A stretch of DNA of 64,000 nucleotides from JBLHZY01 sp047631555 (GCA_047631555.1 JBLHZY010000001.1:248001-312000), one strand, 5' to 3'. Counted from the stretch's first letter, positions 51,767 to 60,097 are shown. Notes: a model not told the origin generated them from the letters alone. A program made the numbers and translations.

Positions 51767-52546
51767 ATGGATTTGGGGATTTCGGGCAAATACGCCCTTG
51801 TATGTGCATCAAGTAAGGGGCTCGGTTTGGGCTGTGCTGAGGCGCTCGCAGAGGCCGGGGTTAATCTGGTGATGAATGCGCGCGGAGCAGAAACACTAGA
51901 GGCCGAAGCGGCCATCATTCGCACGGCGCACGGCGTCAAAGTGACAACCGTTGCTTGCGATATTTCGACTGCTGAGGGTCAGGCCAAGGTCTTGGATGCT
52001 GCCGGTCAAATCGACATTCTGGTGACCAACGCAGGCGGGCCGCCCCCCGGCATGTGGACCGATTGGGAGCGTGAGGATTTTATCAAGGCGCTGGATGCCA
52101 ATATGCTTGCGCCGATCGCTTTGATGAAGGCGCTTTTGCCCGGCATGATGACGCGCGGCTGGGGCAGGGTGGTCAATATCACCTCGCAATCCGTCAAGGC
52201 CCCAATCGCCCAGCTTGGCCTTTCCAACGCTGCCCGTACGGGCCTTACTGGCTATGTCGCCGGAACCGCGCGCCAAGTCGCCCCCGAGGGGGTTACGATC
52301 AACAATCTGCTGCCCGGCATTCATGCAACGGACCGCGCCAAAGCCCTTGATGGCGGCGTGGCAAACGCGTTGAAAATCAGCCCCGAGGAAGCGCGCAGCC
52401 AACGTCAGGCAACCATCCCTGCGCGCCGCTATGGCACGCGCGAGGAATTCGGCGCGGCCTGCGCATTCCTTTGCTCGCAACATGCAGGCTTTATTATCGG
52501 GCAGAATATCCTTCTGGATGGCGGCGCGACCAACGCAACTTTCTAG
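51767..52546 (+). CDS. Atypical SDR-family oxidoreductase
   Basis: A 259-aa Rossmann-fold protein. The cofactor loop is CASSKGLGLGCAEAL at about residues 12-26, with Ser in place of the first Gly, and an NAGG motif (VTNAGGPPPG) is present near residue 84. The catalytic Ser region is VVNITSQSV, but the expected YxxxK that should follow is replaced by LGLSNAARTG, so both catalytic Tyr and Lys are missing. The dinucleotide fold is therefore kept but classical SDR catalysis is doubtful. The family is certain, the activity is not. The start ATG 51767 is preceded by AAAGGAACGCG. Confidence 0.82.
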   Translation: MDLGISGKYALVCASSKGLGLGCAEALAEAGVNLVMNARGAETLEAEAAIIRTAHGVKVTTVACDISTAEGQAKVLDAAGQIDILVTNAGGPPPGMWTDWEREDFIKALDANMLAPIALMKALLPGMMTRGWGRVVNITSQSVKAPIAQLGLSNAARTGLTGYVAGTARQVAPEGVTINNLLPGIHATDRAKALDGGVANALKISPEEARSQRQATIPARRYGTREEFGAACAFLCSQHAGFIIGQNILLDGGATNATF

Positions 52547-52629
52547 TGCGCCCTTGCCAATCTCACAATCGCGCGCGCATCGGGTTTCGCCCTTTGCGCG
52601 CGTCGTTTTTCGGGCGGCGCCCAAGCTTT

Positions 52630-53004
52630 TGATGCCGGGTGCAGTGGTGTACTTCTCTGATGCCTATGCCGATCCGCTTTTCCTCGGCAACCTACCGGCT
52701 GTTTAAGCGCGAAGCATTAGAGCCGGAATGCGAAGATTACGGCCGAGCGTTGATCTATCGCGGCGCGCTAGAGCACGCCCCGCATGCCTTTACTCTGGTA
52801 AAGCATCACATGATCGAGGCGGGCAAAGTCTTTCCCGTTTGCGGCAATACCTACCGGATGCTGGCCGAGAGCCGCTTTGCCGAAAACTTTGATTTTATTG
52901 GAAGTTTTGATGCGCATTGCGGGGTTTTTGCGGGTTGCGGTGGGGTGAACCCGTTTAAGAGCGCCGCCGAGCCGGGCCAAACCACAGGCAGTTCTTGTTG
53001 CTAA
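52630..53004 (+). pseudogene. Decayed arsenite methyltransferase (arsM-like) remnant
   Basis: Two pieces of an ArsM-type SAM methyltransferase are visible in different frames. The first, around 52632-52680, encodes LLMPGAVVYFSDAYADP, matching the ArsM motif near YFSDVYAD. The second, from about 52666 to the stop at 53002-53004, encodes RFSSATYRLFK, ECEDYGRALIY, KVFPVCGNTYRML and a Cys-rich end with a terminal CC, matching the ArsM C-terminal domain. The 60-80 residues that normally separate them are absent and the frame changes at the junction. The N-terminal SAM-binding domain is missing. A 110-aa C-terminal peptide could still be made from the ATG near 52660. Confidence 0.65.
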
Positions 53005-53069
53005 AAACCCGCCTGCCTGCTAGGTCGCGGATAACTTGATCAAAACTCTCGGATACCGCTCGCTTGGAT

Positions 53070-54191
53070 ATGCCCGCGCCAAAACCTGCAAGTCAAACAG
53101 CCCGCCCCAGCCCCCGGCTTGAGCTGCGCAATATTTCGCGCCAATTCGGCGCGCGCCGGGTCGTTGATGATGTCTCGCTGCGGGTGATGCCGGGGCAGGT
53201 GACCTGCTTGCTTGGTCCCTCGGGCTGCGGCAAATCTACGACGCTGCGCATCATTGCGGGCGTTGAAACCCAAGACAGCGGCGCGATCTATGTCGATGGG
53301 CAGCTTGTTAGCGATGCGGGTCATGATCTGCCGCCCGAAGCGCGCTCCATCGGGCTGATGTTTCAGGATTTCGCGCTTTTTCCCCATCTTAGCGTTGAGG
53401 GCAACGTCGCTTTTGGCCTGCGCGGCCCCAAGGCAGAGCGACGCGCCCGTGTTGAAGAATTGCTCGCCCGCGTTGGCCTAGGGCACGCGATTGCACAGTT
53501 CCCGCATCAGCTTTCCGGCGGCGAACAACAGCGCGTCGCACTCGCCCGCGCGCTCGCCCCGCGCCCCTCGATCATGCTGATGGACGAGCCATTCTCCGGC
53601 CTCGACGAGCGCCTCAAAGACGAAATCCGCGACGCCACTTTGGACGTGCTCAAAGAAGAGGGCACAGCCGTTTTGCTGGTTACCCACGAGCCGGATGAAG
53701 CCATGCGTATGGCCGATGAAATCGCTTTGATGCGCGATGGCAAGATCATCCAGCAAGGCGCGCCCTATAATATCTATAACGCCCCAAAAGATCGCGAGGC
53801 AGCGGCTTTCTTTAGCGATATCAATGTGATCCACGGCAAAGTTCAAGGCGCGCTTGTCTCAACAGCCTTTGGGGAATTCCTCGCGCCGGGCCATAAAGAC
53901 GGCACAGACGTTGAGATCGTGATCCGCCCGCAACATCTTCGGATGGACTTTGATCGCGCCGGGCGCGGCCCCAATCCAACCCCCCAAGACGGCACCCCCG
54001 CCCTTGGCATCGTCGAGCGCGCACGCTTCATGGGGCGCGAAAGCATCGTTGAGTTTCGCATGGATTTCGACGGCTCGATCCTGCATGCAACGGTTCCATC
54101 CGTCTTCCTGCCCAAAGCCGGAACGCCGCTTTGGCTGATGCTGCGGCGCGAGCGCTGCTTTGTGTTTCCGGCAAAAGGCAAATCTGCGTAG
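53070..54191 (+). CDS. ABC transporter ATP-binding protein, Fe3+/polyamine/sulfate type
   Basis: The 373-aa ATPase has Walker A GPSGCGKSTT near residues 50-59, Q-loop FQDFALFP, signature LSGGEQQRVALARAL near 150-164, Walker B LMDEPFSGLD and the switch His in VTHEPDEAMR. The C-terminal ~130 residues are a TOBE-like regulatory domain, as in FbpC, CysA and PotA. No permease or binding-protein genes are adjacent, so the substrate is unknown. I used ATG 53070; a TTG two codons earlier is possible. It may serve a transporter encoded elsewhere. Confidence 0.9.
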   Translation: MPAPKPASQTARPSPRLELRNISRQFGARRVVDDVSLRVMPGQVTCLLGPSGCGKSTTLRIIAGVETQDSGAIYVDGQLVSDAGHDLPPEARSIGLMFQDFALFPHLSVEGNVAFGLRGPKAERRARVEELLARVGLGHAIAQFPHQLSGGEQQRVALARALAPRPSIMLMDEPFSGLDERLKDEIRDATLDVLKEEGTAVLLVTHEPDEAMRMADEIALMRDGKIIQQGAPYNIYNAPKDREAAAFFSDINVIHGKVQGALVSTAFGEFLAPGHKDGTDVEIVIRPQHLRMDFDRAGRGPNPTPQDGTPALGIVERARFMGRESIVEFRMDFDGSILHATVPSVFLPKAGTPLWLMLRRERCFVFPAKGKSA

Positions 54192-54206
54192 TTATGGGTA
54201 TATCGG

Positions 54207-54298
54207 GCGCAAATTCCGCGCCATTTCAGCGCAATTGTGCATATCCAATTGATTTGCGCCTTTTACATCGGCCTCAGAATCCATAGATATGTAAAAGA
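54207..54298. promoter_or_regulatory. Inverted-repeat cluster upstream of tatA
   Basis: Two exact 9-bp inverted repeats are present: GGCGCAAAT (54207-54215) with ATTTGCGCC (54253-54261), and CTTTTACAT (54261-54269) with ATGTAAAAG (54290-54298). A near-palindrome GCGCAATTGTGC lies inside the first loop. A possible sigma70-like pair is TTTACA at 54263 with TAGATA about 16 nt later. The first may help end the upstream gene and the second may be an operator or transcript-leader hairpin for tatABC. Confidence 0.45.
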
Positions 54299-54340
54299 AT
54301 ACATTTGGGCGGCCCGTCCGCCCCCCTTGGGAGAAGAGAA

Positions 54341-54553
54341 ATGTTAAACAATATTGGCCCCGTCGGCCTGATACTCATCGCGGTTGTGCTGTTGGTTCTG
54401 TTTGGTCGTGGCAAGGTTTCCTCGCTCATGGGCGAAGTCGGCAAAGGCATCACAGCGTTCAAACGTGGCGTCAATGACAGCACAAAAGAGATCGCTGAAA
54501 CGGACGAAACGCTTCGCGATGTCACTCCAGCCGAGGAGAAGGACAAAGCCTAA
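54341..54553 (+). CDS. tatA: Sec-independent protein translocase subunit TatA
   Basis: The 70-aa protein has one N-terminal membrane helix (LILIAVVLLVLFGRGKV) followed by the FGxGK hinge and the amphipathic helix SSLMGEVGKGITAFKRG, typical of TatA. A short acidic/basic tail follows. TatA multimers form the twin-arginine export pore. The ATG follows GGGAGAAGAGAA, a strong ribosome site. It is first in a tatA-tatB-tatC operon with 24 nt to tatB. Confidence 0.95.
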   Translation: MLNNIGPVGLILIAVVLLVLFGRGKVSSLMGEVGKGITAFKRGVNDSTKEIAETDETLRDVTPAEEKDKA

Positions 54554-54577
54554 GGGCTCTGACCTTCGGAGAACCCC

Positions 54578-55171
54578 ATGTTTGGATTTGGCTCTACTGA
54601 GCTTGTGCTGATTGGCATCGTCGCGTTGATCGTGGTGGGCCCCAAAGATTTGCCGGGCATGTTTCGCACAATGGGCGAGTTTACGGGCAAGGCGCGCGCC
54701 ATGGCGCGGGACTTCTCGCGCGCGATGGAAGATGCCGCCGATCAGGCCGGCGTTGGCGAAGTTCAAAAAACGCTGCGCGCCGCAACCAACCCCAAAAAGA
54801 TGGGGATGGACGCGCTCAAAGACGCCGCCAATAGCCTGACCGAAACCAAATCCGCAACGGCCGCCCTTTCCGAAGAGCGCGCCGAAGCCGCCCGCAAAAT
54901 CTCTGAAAACGCGGCCCGTATGGCAACTGAGCGCAAGGCAAACGAGGCGGCCGAGGCGACAAAAGCAGCTGAGGCCGCAACCAAACCGGCCAAAAAACCA
55001 GCCGCCAAAAAGCCAGCCGCCAAAAAACCCGCAGCCGCCAAAACCGCTCCCAAAACGGCCGCCAAAGCAGCCCCCAAAACGCCTGCAAAAACCGCTGCCA
55101 AGAAGCCAGCCGCCAAGCCGCGCAAAACAGCCGCCAAAGCCGCGCCAAAACCTTCGGGAAAGACCGCCTAA
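54578..55171 (+). CDS. tatB: Sec-independent protein translocase subunit TatB with H1-like tail
   Basis: The 197-aa protein starts with FGFGSTELVLIGIVALIVVGPKDLPGMFRTMG (in part FGFGSTELVLIGIVALIVVG), the TatB helix with its Glu8 and the GPKDLP hinge. An amphipathic, charged region follows. The last ~70 residues (from about 128) are an Ala/Lys/Pro-rich tail, which makes the protein longer than the usual ~170 aa. TatB and TatC form the receptor for twin-arginine signal peptides. It abuts tatC with no gap. Confidence 0.95.
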   Translation: MFGFGSTELVLIGIVALIVVGPKDLPGMFRTMGEFTGKARAMARDFSRAMEDAADQAGVGEVQKTLRAATNPKKMGMDALKDAANSLTETKSATAALSEERAEAARKISENAARMATERKANEAAEATKAAEAATKPAKKPAAKKPAAKKPAAAKTAPKTAAKAAPKTPAKTAAKKPAAKPRKTAAKAAPKPSGKTA

Positions 55172-56086
55172 ATGAGCAATACCGAAGAGCTAGAAGATAG
55201 CGCGGCCCCGCTGATTGAGCATCTCGCAGAGCTGCGCACGCGCCTCATCCGCGCCGTTCTGGCCTTTGTCATCGGCATGATCCTTTGCTTCTCAGTCGGC
55301 GGCTTTATCCTCGATTTCCTGCTCGTCCCGATTGAAAATACTATGCGCGCATTGGGCAACACGAACCCAGTGATGCAATACACCGCACCCCAAGAATACT
55401 TCTTCACATTGGTGCGCATTTCGATGGTTGGCGGGCTGATGCTCTCCTTCCCGGTGATCGGCTTTCAGCTCTGGCGCTTTGTCGCCCCGGGCCTCTATCG
55501 CAACGAGCAAAGCGCCTTTCTCCCCTTCCTGATTGCCTCGCCCGCGCTCTTTTTGATGGGCGCCGCCTTTGCGCATTACTTTGTTGTGCCCATGGCGATG
55601 GCCTTCTTCCTTGGCTTTGCGGATTTGCCCTCGATGGTCGCGGCCTATGTGACCGGCGCGCAGGAGACATCCTCAAGCGGGATCGACATTGTCTTCAACG
55701 GTAAAGTCAACGAAACCCTTGATATCACACTCAAAATGATCGTCGCCTTCGGGCTGTGCTTTCAGCTCCCCGTTCTGCTTACACTGATGGGCAAAGCGGG
55801 CCTTGCCTCCGCCAAAGGCCTGCGCAAAACCCGCAAATACGCCGTCGTCGCGATCCTGATCGTCGCAGCACTCGTCACCCCGCCGGACGTCACAACCCAG
55901 CTGATCCTCTTCTTCGTGGTCTACGGGCTCTATGAAATCTCGATCTTCCTCGTCGCCTATGTCGAGAAGAAACGCATCGCCCGCCTCAAGGCCGAAGGGC
56001 TCTGGGATGAGGACATGGACGACGACGATGTGACCGAAGATGAGCTCGCCGGTGAGCCAGAACCCGACGATCCAAAAGACCCGTAG
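55172..56086 (+). CDS. tatC: Sec-independent protein translocase subunit TatC
   Basis: The 304-aa six-helix membrane receptor. HLAELRTRLIRAVLAF near the start binds the twin-arginine motif, LSFPVIGFQLWRFVAPGLYRNE is the first periplasmic/cytoplasmic signature, and FGLCFQLPVLLTLMGKAGL the second. The C-terminal ~35 residues are strongly acidic (DEDMDDDDVTEDELAGEPE). The length is on the upper side for the family. Confidence 0.97.
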   Translation: MSNTEELEDSAAPLIEHLAELRTRLIRAVLAFVIGMILCFSVGGFILDFLLVPIENTMRALGNTNPVMQYTAPQEYFFTLVRISMVGGLMLSFPVIGFQLWRFVAPGLYRNEQSAFLPFLIASPALFLMGAAFAHYFVVPMAMAFFLGFADLPSMVAAYVTGAQETSSSGIDIVFNGKVNETLDITLKMIVAFGLCFQLPVLLTLMGKAGLASAKGLRKTRKYAVVAILIVAALVTPPDVTTQLILFFVVYGLYEISIFLVAYVEKKRIARLKAEGLWDEDMDDDDVTEDELAGEPEPDDPKDP

Positions 56087-56097
56087 GACCGCCAAAG

Positions 56098-56940
56098 ATG
56101 AGCCATGATGAGGCCCTGATCCGTATCGCAGACGCGCTCGAGCGCCTCTCGCCTAATCCCGCCCAAGCGCCGGATTTCAGCGGTGCGCAGGCCTTCGTCT
56201 GGCATGTCGAGCCGGACCGCCTCGCGCCGGTGAAAAACGTCAACCGCGTCGCGCTCGACCTGCTTGTCGGGATTGAGCGCGCCCGCGACACACTTCTCGA
56301 AAACACCCTGCGCTTTGCCAAAGGGCTTCCGGCCAACAACGCCCTGCTGTGGGGATCGCGCGGCATGGGGAAATCCTCGCTGGTCAAAGCCGTTCACGCC
56401 GAAGTCCTGAACCGCGGCGAAGCGCTCAAAATTGTCGAGGTGCAGCGCGAAGATCTGCCCTCAATCTCGCGCCTCCTTAATCTTCTGCGCGACGCGCCGC
56501 ACCGCTTCGTGCTCTACTGCGATGATCTGTCCTTTAGCCACGATGATCAGCACTACAAATCGCTCAAAGCCGTGCTCGATGGCGGGGTCGAGGGGCGGCC
56601 CGACAACGTCGTCTTTTACGCAACCTCCAACCGCCGCCACCTGATGCCGCGCGATATGATTGAAAACGAGCGCTCCTCGGCAATCAATCCGGGCGAAGCG
56701 GTCGAGGAAAAGGTCTCCCTCTCCGATCGCTTCGGCCTCTGGCTCGGCTTTCACCCTTGCGATCAAGACGAATACCTCGCGATGATCGATGGCTACTGCG
56801 CCGCCCACGGCCTCAAAATCGATCCCGCACGCCTGCGCGCCGAAGCGATTGAATGGCAAGCCACACGCGGCGCGCGCTCTGGCCGGGTTGCTTGGCAGTT
56901 CTTTACCGATTTGGCCGGACGCGAAGGCGTCAAACTATAG
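56098..56940 (+). CDS. DUF815-family AAA+ ATP-binding protein
   Basis: The 280-aa P-loop ATPase has Walker A WGSRGMGKSSL near residues 84-94, Walker B FVLYCDDLSF near 140, and a sensor/arginine-finger region in VVFYATSNRRHLMPRDM. This matches the DUF815 family (AAA+ of unknown substrate). It is 11 nt after tatC, in the position where many alphaproteobacteria have serS. The 3' end is odd: the last codons are duplicated in tandem after the stop. Confidence 0.9.
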   Translation: MSHDEALIRIADALERLSPNPAQAPDFSGAQAFVWHVEPDRLAPVKNVNRVALDLLVGIERARDTLLENTLRFAKGLPANNALLWGSRGMGKSSLVKAVHAEVLNRGEALKIVEVQREDLPSISRLLNLLRDAPHRFVLYCDDLSFSHDDQHYKSLKAVLDGGVEGRPDNVVFYATSNRRHLMPRDMIENERSSAINPGEAVEEKVSLSDRFGLWLGFHPCDQDEYLAMIDGYCAAHGLKIDPARLRAEAIEWQATRGARSGRVAWQFFTDLAGREGVKL

Positions 56941-56991
56941 GCTTCGCGAAGGCGTCAAACTATAGGCATCGCGAAGGCGTCAAACTCTCGC
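56920..56991. repeat. Three tandem copies of a 25-bp unit at the 3' end of the DUF815 gene
   Basis: A unit starting CGCGAAGGCGTCAAACT recurs at 56920, 56945 and 56970, a 25-bp period. Copies 1 and 2 both continue with ATAG, copy 3 diverges after CAAACT. The first copy contains the last codons and stop of the DUF815 gene. Replication slippage is the simplest cause. The rest of the 210-nt gap to 57152 holds no recognisable gene. Confidence 0.85.
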
Positions 56992-57151
56992 CTCGTAAAA
57001 CGGCAATCCAATCCGCCCCCAAACAGGCCAATTTCCCGCCAACAGCCAAAACCACGGCTCGCGAACACATCACACCATTTCACAGTTGTGCAAATATCCT
57101 CGCCGAAGGCCCAAAACTCTTCTCAGAACAAGGCCCTCGGCAAACGTGTCA

Positions 57152-58363
57152 TCAGTTCAAATAGGGTGTCGGATCAACCGTTTGGGTGCCCTTAAAGACC
57201 ATAAACTGAAGCGCGCCAAATTCATTATCGGCAACCTTGGCAACCGCTTGACCGCGGCTGACAGAAGCCCCTTTTTTCACCGAAATACCTTCAATAAACG
57301 AGTAAGCCGTCTGCAAGCCGCCGCCATGATCAACGACCATGATCTCGACCCCGTCAGCGTTCTTTGAGATCAGCTTCACAGTGCCTTTATCGGCGATTTT
57401 TACGGCTGTGCCAGGCGCGGCCTTAAACAGGATAAAGGCCGATTTGGATTTGTCATAATCGCGGATGATCGGCCCATTTACCGGCAAGGCAAAGCGCGCA
57501 GCAGAAGAGGCCGCTGTGCGACTATCCCCAAGCTGTGGCGATGGCGGGATCGCCTTGGGCGCAGCGGCTGTTGCCTTTTCTGCCGGGAGCGGGGTCGCGG
57601 CCGAGGGGGGCACTGGCGTTGGCGTGCCTTTGCCCGGCGCTTGCTCCTGGCGCTGCGTTGGGGCGGGGGCTTCTGCGGCCACAGGGATAAGCAAATACTG
57701 GCCCTCGCGCAGGTTTAGATCCGTACCAAGCCCGTTCCATTCGGCCAAGGCTTTGACCGTTACGCCGTATTTGCGCGCAATAGAATAGGCGGTTTCGCCG
57801 CGCGCTACCTTGTGCCGATCCGGCTCGTCGCCCGTCTGAACCTTGGGGGCAGCGGCTGGTTTTGGCGCGGCAGCTGGCGTTGCGGCTGGCGTGATTGCGC
57901 TTGGCTTGCTTGGTCCGGCGCGATCAATCGCCCCACCAGCAAGGGTTGTTATATCAATCTTGTCGGCGGGCTGGATCGGCCCTGTTGCGATTGCGCCCGT
58001 TGCGGGGGACGGCTCGGCGACCCGGCTTGGCAAAGCGATGATCTCATCCTTGCGCAGCGCGACATCCATCGGCAATCCGTTGTACTTTGCCAGCTGCGCC
58101 GGCGGCAGGCCAACCCGGTTGGCCACATCAACAATCGTATCGCCGCGATTGGCCACCGCCACCTGATAATTTGGATAGGAAATCACGCCGCGATCATCCG
58201 GCTCTGGGCGGGGTGCCGCCGCAGCAAGGGCCGCATCCGAGGTATCAAACCCGTTTCCAAGCCCGCGCAGATCAAAATCGAACGGCTCATCACAGGCGCT
58301 TAAAAGCGTGAGCGCTGATCCGATCATCAACGCGCGAAACAGGGGCGTATTGGCTATTGCCAT
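57152..58363 (-). CDS. NlpD-like lipoprotein with two LysM domains and degenerate LytM (M23) domain
   Basis: A 403-aa protein with a lipoprotein signal (LMIGSALTLLSAC, Cys near residue 24). Two LysM peptidoglycan-binding domains follow, near residues 65-115 (QVAVANRGDTIVDVANRVG) and 185-235 (HKVARGETAYSIARKYG), then a low-complexity Ala/Pro stretch and a C-terminal LytM domain of about 110 residues. The zinc ligands expected in active M23 enzymes are missing: the HxH motif region reads TAYSFIEG. It is thus probably an amidase activator in cell division, like NlpD or EnvC, not a peptidase. It is downstream of surE and pcm on the minus strand. Confidence 0.88.
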   Translation of the reverse strand: MAIANTPLFRALMIGSALTLLSACDEPFDFDLRGLGNGFDTSDAALAAAAPRPEPDDRGVISYPNYQVAVANRGDTIVDVANRVGLPPAQLAKYNGLPMDVALRKDEIIALPSRVAEPSPATGAIATGPIQPADKIDITTLAGGAIDRAGPSKPSAITPAATPAAAPKPAAAPKVQTGDEPDRHKVARGETAYSIARKYGVTVKALAEWNGLGTDLNLREGQYLLIPVAAEAPAPTQRQEQAPGKGTPTPVPPSAATPLPAEKATAAAPKAIPPSPQLGDSRTAASSAARFALPVNGPIIRDYDKSKSAFILFKAAPGTAVKIADKGTVKLISKNADGVEIMVVDHGGGLQTAYSFIEGISVKKGASVSRGQAVAKVADNEFGALQFMVFKGTQTVDPTPYLN

Positions 58364-58533
58364 GGCTCGGTCTTCCTCAAATTCTGCGCTCTTTTATGGG
58401 CCTCTTAGCGGGCCGAGCGCTTTTCTACTGCTTTTGCACCGGGCCAGGGCCTGATGCTTCTCTCGTTACTTTTCAACAGGTTAGCCCTGTTGATTATCCT
58501 TACAAGCGGCGCATATATCGCCTGCGCCTGCCT

Positions 58534-59178
58534 TTATTCGTCCGAGCCAAGCCCCTCAAGAAGCGGTACAAATCGCACCGGGCGCAGCTCGTCATACTCA
58601 AAGCCGGTCTCGGTTCTGGTGACCTTAATCAAGCTTTGCACCGCGTCCGATTGGCCCACGGGTAACACCATGATACCCCCAATGCGCAATTGCGCCAAGA
58701 GGGGGCCGGGGGGATCTTCTGCGGCGGCGGCCACAAGGATGCGATCAAAGGGCGCCTGATCCGGCAGGCCATGGCTTCCGTCGGCCGTAAACGCGGTCAC
58801 ATTGGTCAAATCAAGCGCATCAAAAACCGCCTGCGCCTCGCGCACAAGGCGACGATGGCGATCGACCGTATAGACCCGGCGCGCCAATTGGCTGAGGATC
58901 GCGGCCTGATAGCCAGAGCCAGTCCCAACTTCCAAAACCTTATCGCGCGGCTGAACATTCAGCGCTTGCGTCATCAGCCCAACAACAGAGGGCTGCGAAA
59001 TCGTCTGGCCGCAGGAAATCGGCAACGGCATATCCTCATAAGCGCGCTCGGCAAATAGCCCGCGCACAAAGGGGCCGCGATCAATCGCTTCCATCGCCGT
59101 GAGTGTGCGCTTATCGGTCACGCCCTTGGAACGCAGCGCATAGAGAAATTGCATCTTTTGAGTGGCTGCGTCGCTCAT
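58534..59178 (-). CDS. pcm: Protein-L-isoaspartate O-methyltransferase
   Basis: The 214-aa SAM-dependent enzyme starts repair of damaged Asp/Asn in proteins. It has the LPISCGQTISQPSVVGLMTQAL segment (in part SCGQTISQPSVVGLM) with the conserved active-site Ser region, motif I VLEVGTGSGYQAAIL near residue 80 and IMVLPVGQ near the end. The gene lies 43 nt after surE, a pairing found in many proteobacteria, and 170 nt before the nlpD-like gene. Confidence 0.95.
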   Translation of the reverse strand: MSDAATQKMQFLYALRSKGVTDKRTLTAMEAIDRGPFVRGLFAERAYEDMPLPISCGQTISQPSVVGLMTQALNVQPRDKVLEVGTGSGYQAAILSQLARRVYTVDRHRRLVREAQAVFDALDLTNVTAFTADGSHGLPDQAPFDRILVAAAAEDPPGPLLAQLRIGGIMVLPVGQSDAVQSLIKVTRTETGFEYDELRPVRFVPLLEGLGSDE

Positions 59179-59221
59179 GAAAAAGCGCCTCGCTGGGCCG
59201 CATGGATATGCGCGGCTTGGC

Positions 59222-60004
59222 TCATTTCAGCCGTTCACTCAGATCGGCCAGGGTCTCATGCGCGGTCAAATCAGCGCGCAGGGGCGTGACGGAAATATAG
59301 CCCTCAAGATTGGCGTGGGCGTCCGTGCCCGGATCGGTTGGTGTGTGCTGCGGACCGCCCTTGATCCAAAGGAATTTGCGCCCCGAGGGCGAGGTATGCG
59401 GCTCAATCCCAAAGGAAACATCGCGGCGAAAGCCTTGCGAAACGGCCTTCATCCCCTTGACGTCGCGCGCCGGGACCGGCGGGAAATTCACGTTATAAAA
59501 CAAGCGGTAATCCGCGTCATCCCAGATCGCTTTGTCGAGCAATGTTCGAATAGTGGCCGCGCCGTGAACGGCTGCCGCCTCAAACATATCCGGCTCATTG
59601 TAATTATCTGGCCCCAGAAATTGCGACAGGGCAATTGCGGGAAGCCCATGAAGCGCGGCCTCCATCGCAGCGCCTATCGTGCCGGAATAAACGACGTTTT
59701 CAGCAGCGTTATTCCCGCGATTGACCCCCGAAAGAACGAGATCCGGCATCTTTGGCATGACCTCATGGATCGCCGACAAAACGCAATCAGCGGGCGAGCC
59801 TTCCGTTGCAAAGCGGCGCTCTTCAAGCTCGGCGATCATCATCGGGCGTGTATAGCTGATGCAATGGCCCACGCCGGATTGCTCAAAAGCGGGCGCAACC
59901 GTCCAAACTTCGCCGCTTGGCCCGGCAAGCTCTTTGGCGATGGCTGTCAGCGTGACAAGACCGGGGGCGTTAATGCCGTCGTCATTGGTGATGAGAATGC
60001 GCAT
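59222..60004 (-). CDS. surE: 5'/3'-nucleotidase SurE (survival protein)
   Basis: The 260-aa phosphatase has the ITNDDGINAPG metal-binding start at residues 4-14, the acidic metal site in LSGVNRGNNAAENVVYSGTIGAAMEAALHG (in part LSGVNRGNNAAENVVYSGT), and AIALSQ near 130. It dephosphorylates nucleoside monophosphates under stress. I chose ATG 60004 so the protein begins MRILITNDD; an upstream in-frame extension is not conserved. The order surE-pcm-nlpD is typical. Confidence 0.95.
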   Translation of the reverse strand: MRILITNDDGINAPGLVTLTAIAKELAGPSGEVWTVAPAFEQSGVGHCISYTRPMMIAELEERRFATEGSPADCVLSAIHEVMPKMPDLVLSGVNRGNNAAENVVYSGTIGAAMEAALHGLPAIALSQFLGPDNYNEPDMFEAAAVHGAATIRTLLDKAIWDDADYRLFYNVNFPPVPARDVKGMKAVSQGFRRDVSFGIEPHTSPSGRKFLWIKGGPQHTPTDPGTDAHANLEGYISVTPLRADLTAHETLADLSERLK

Positions 60005-60097
60005 TTGCCCTGCCTTTTGATGCCTTTTTCTATGTCTAGAACAGGAGCGCGCGGGCGGCAAGGCGGGGCAGGGGTCTTATCCCCATGTAACGCGCAA

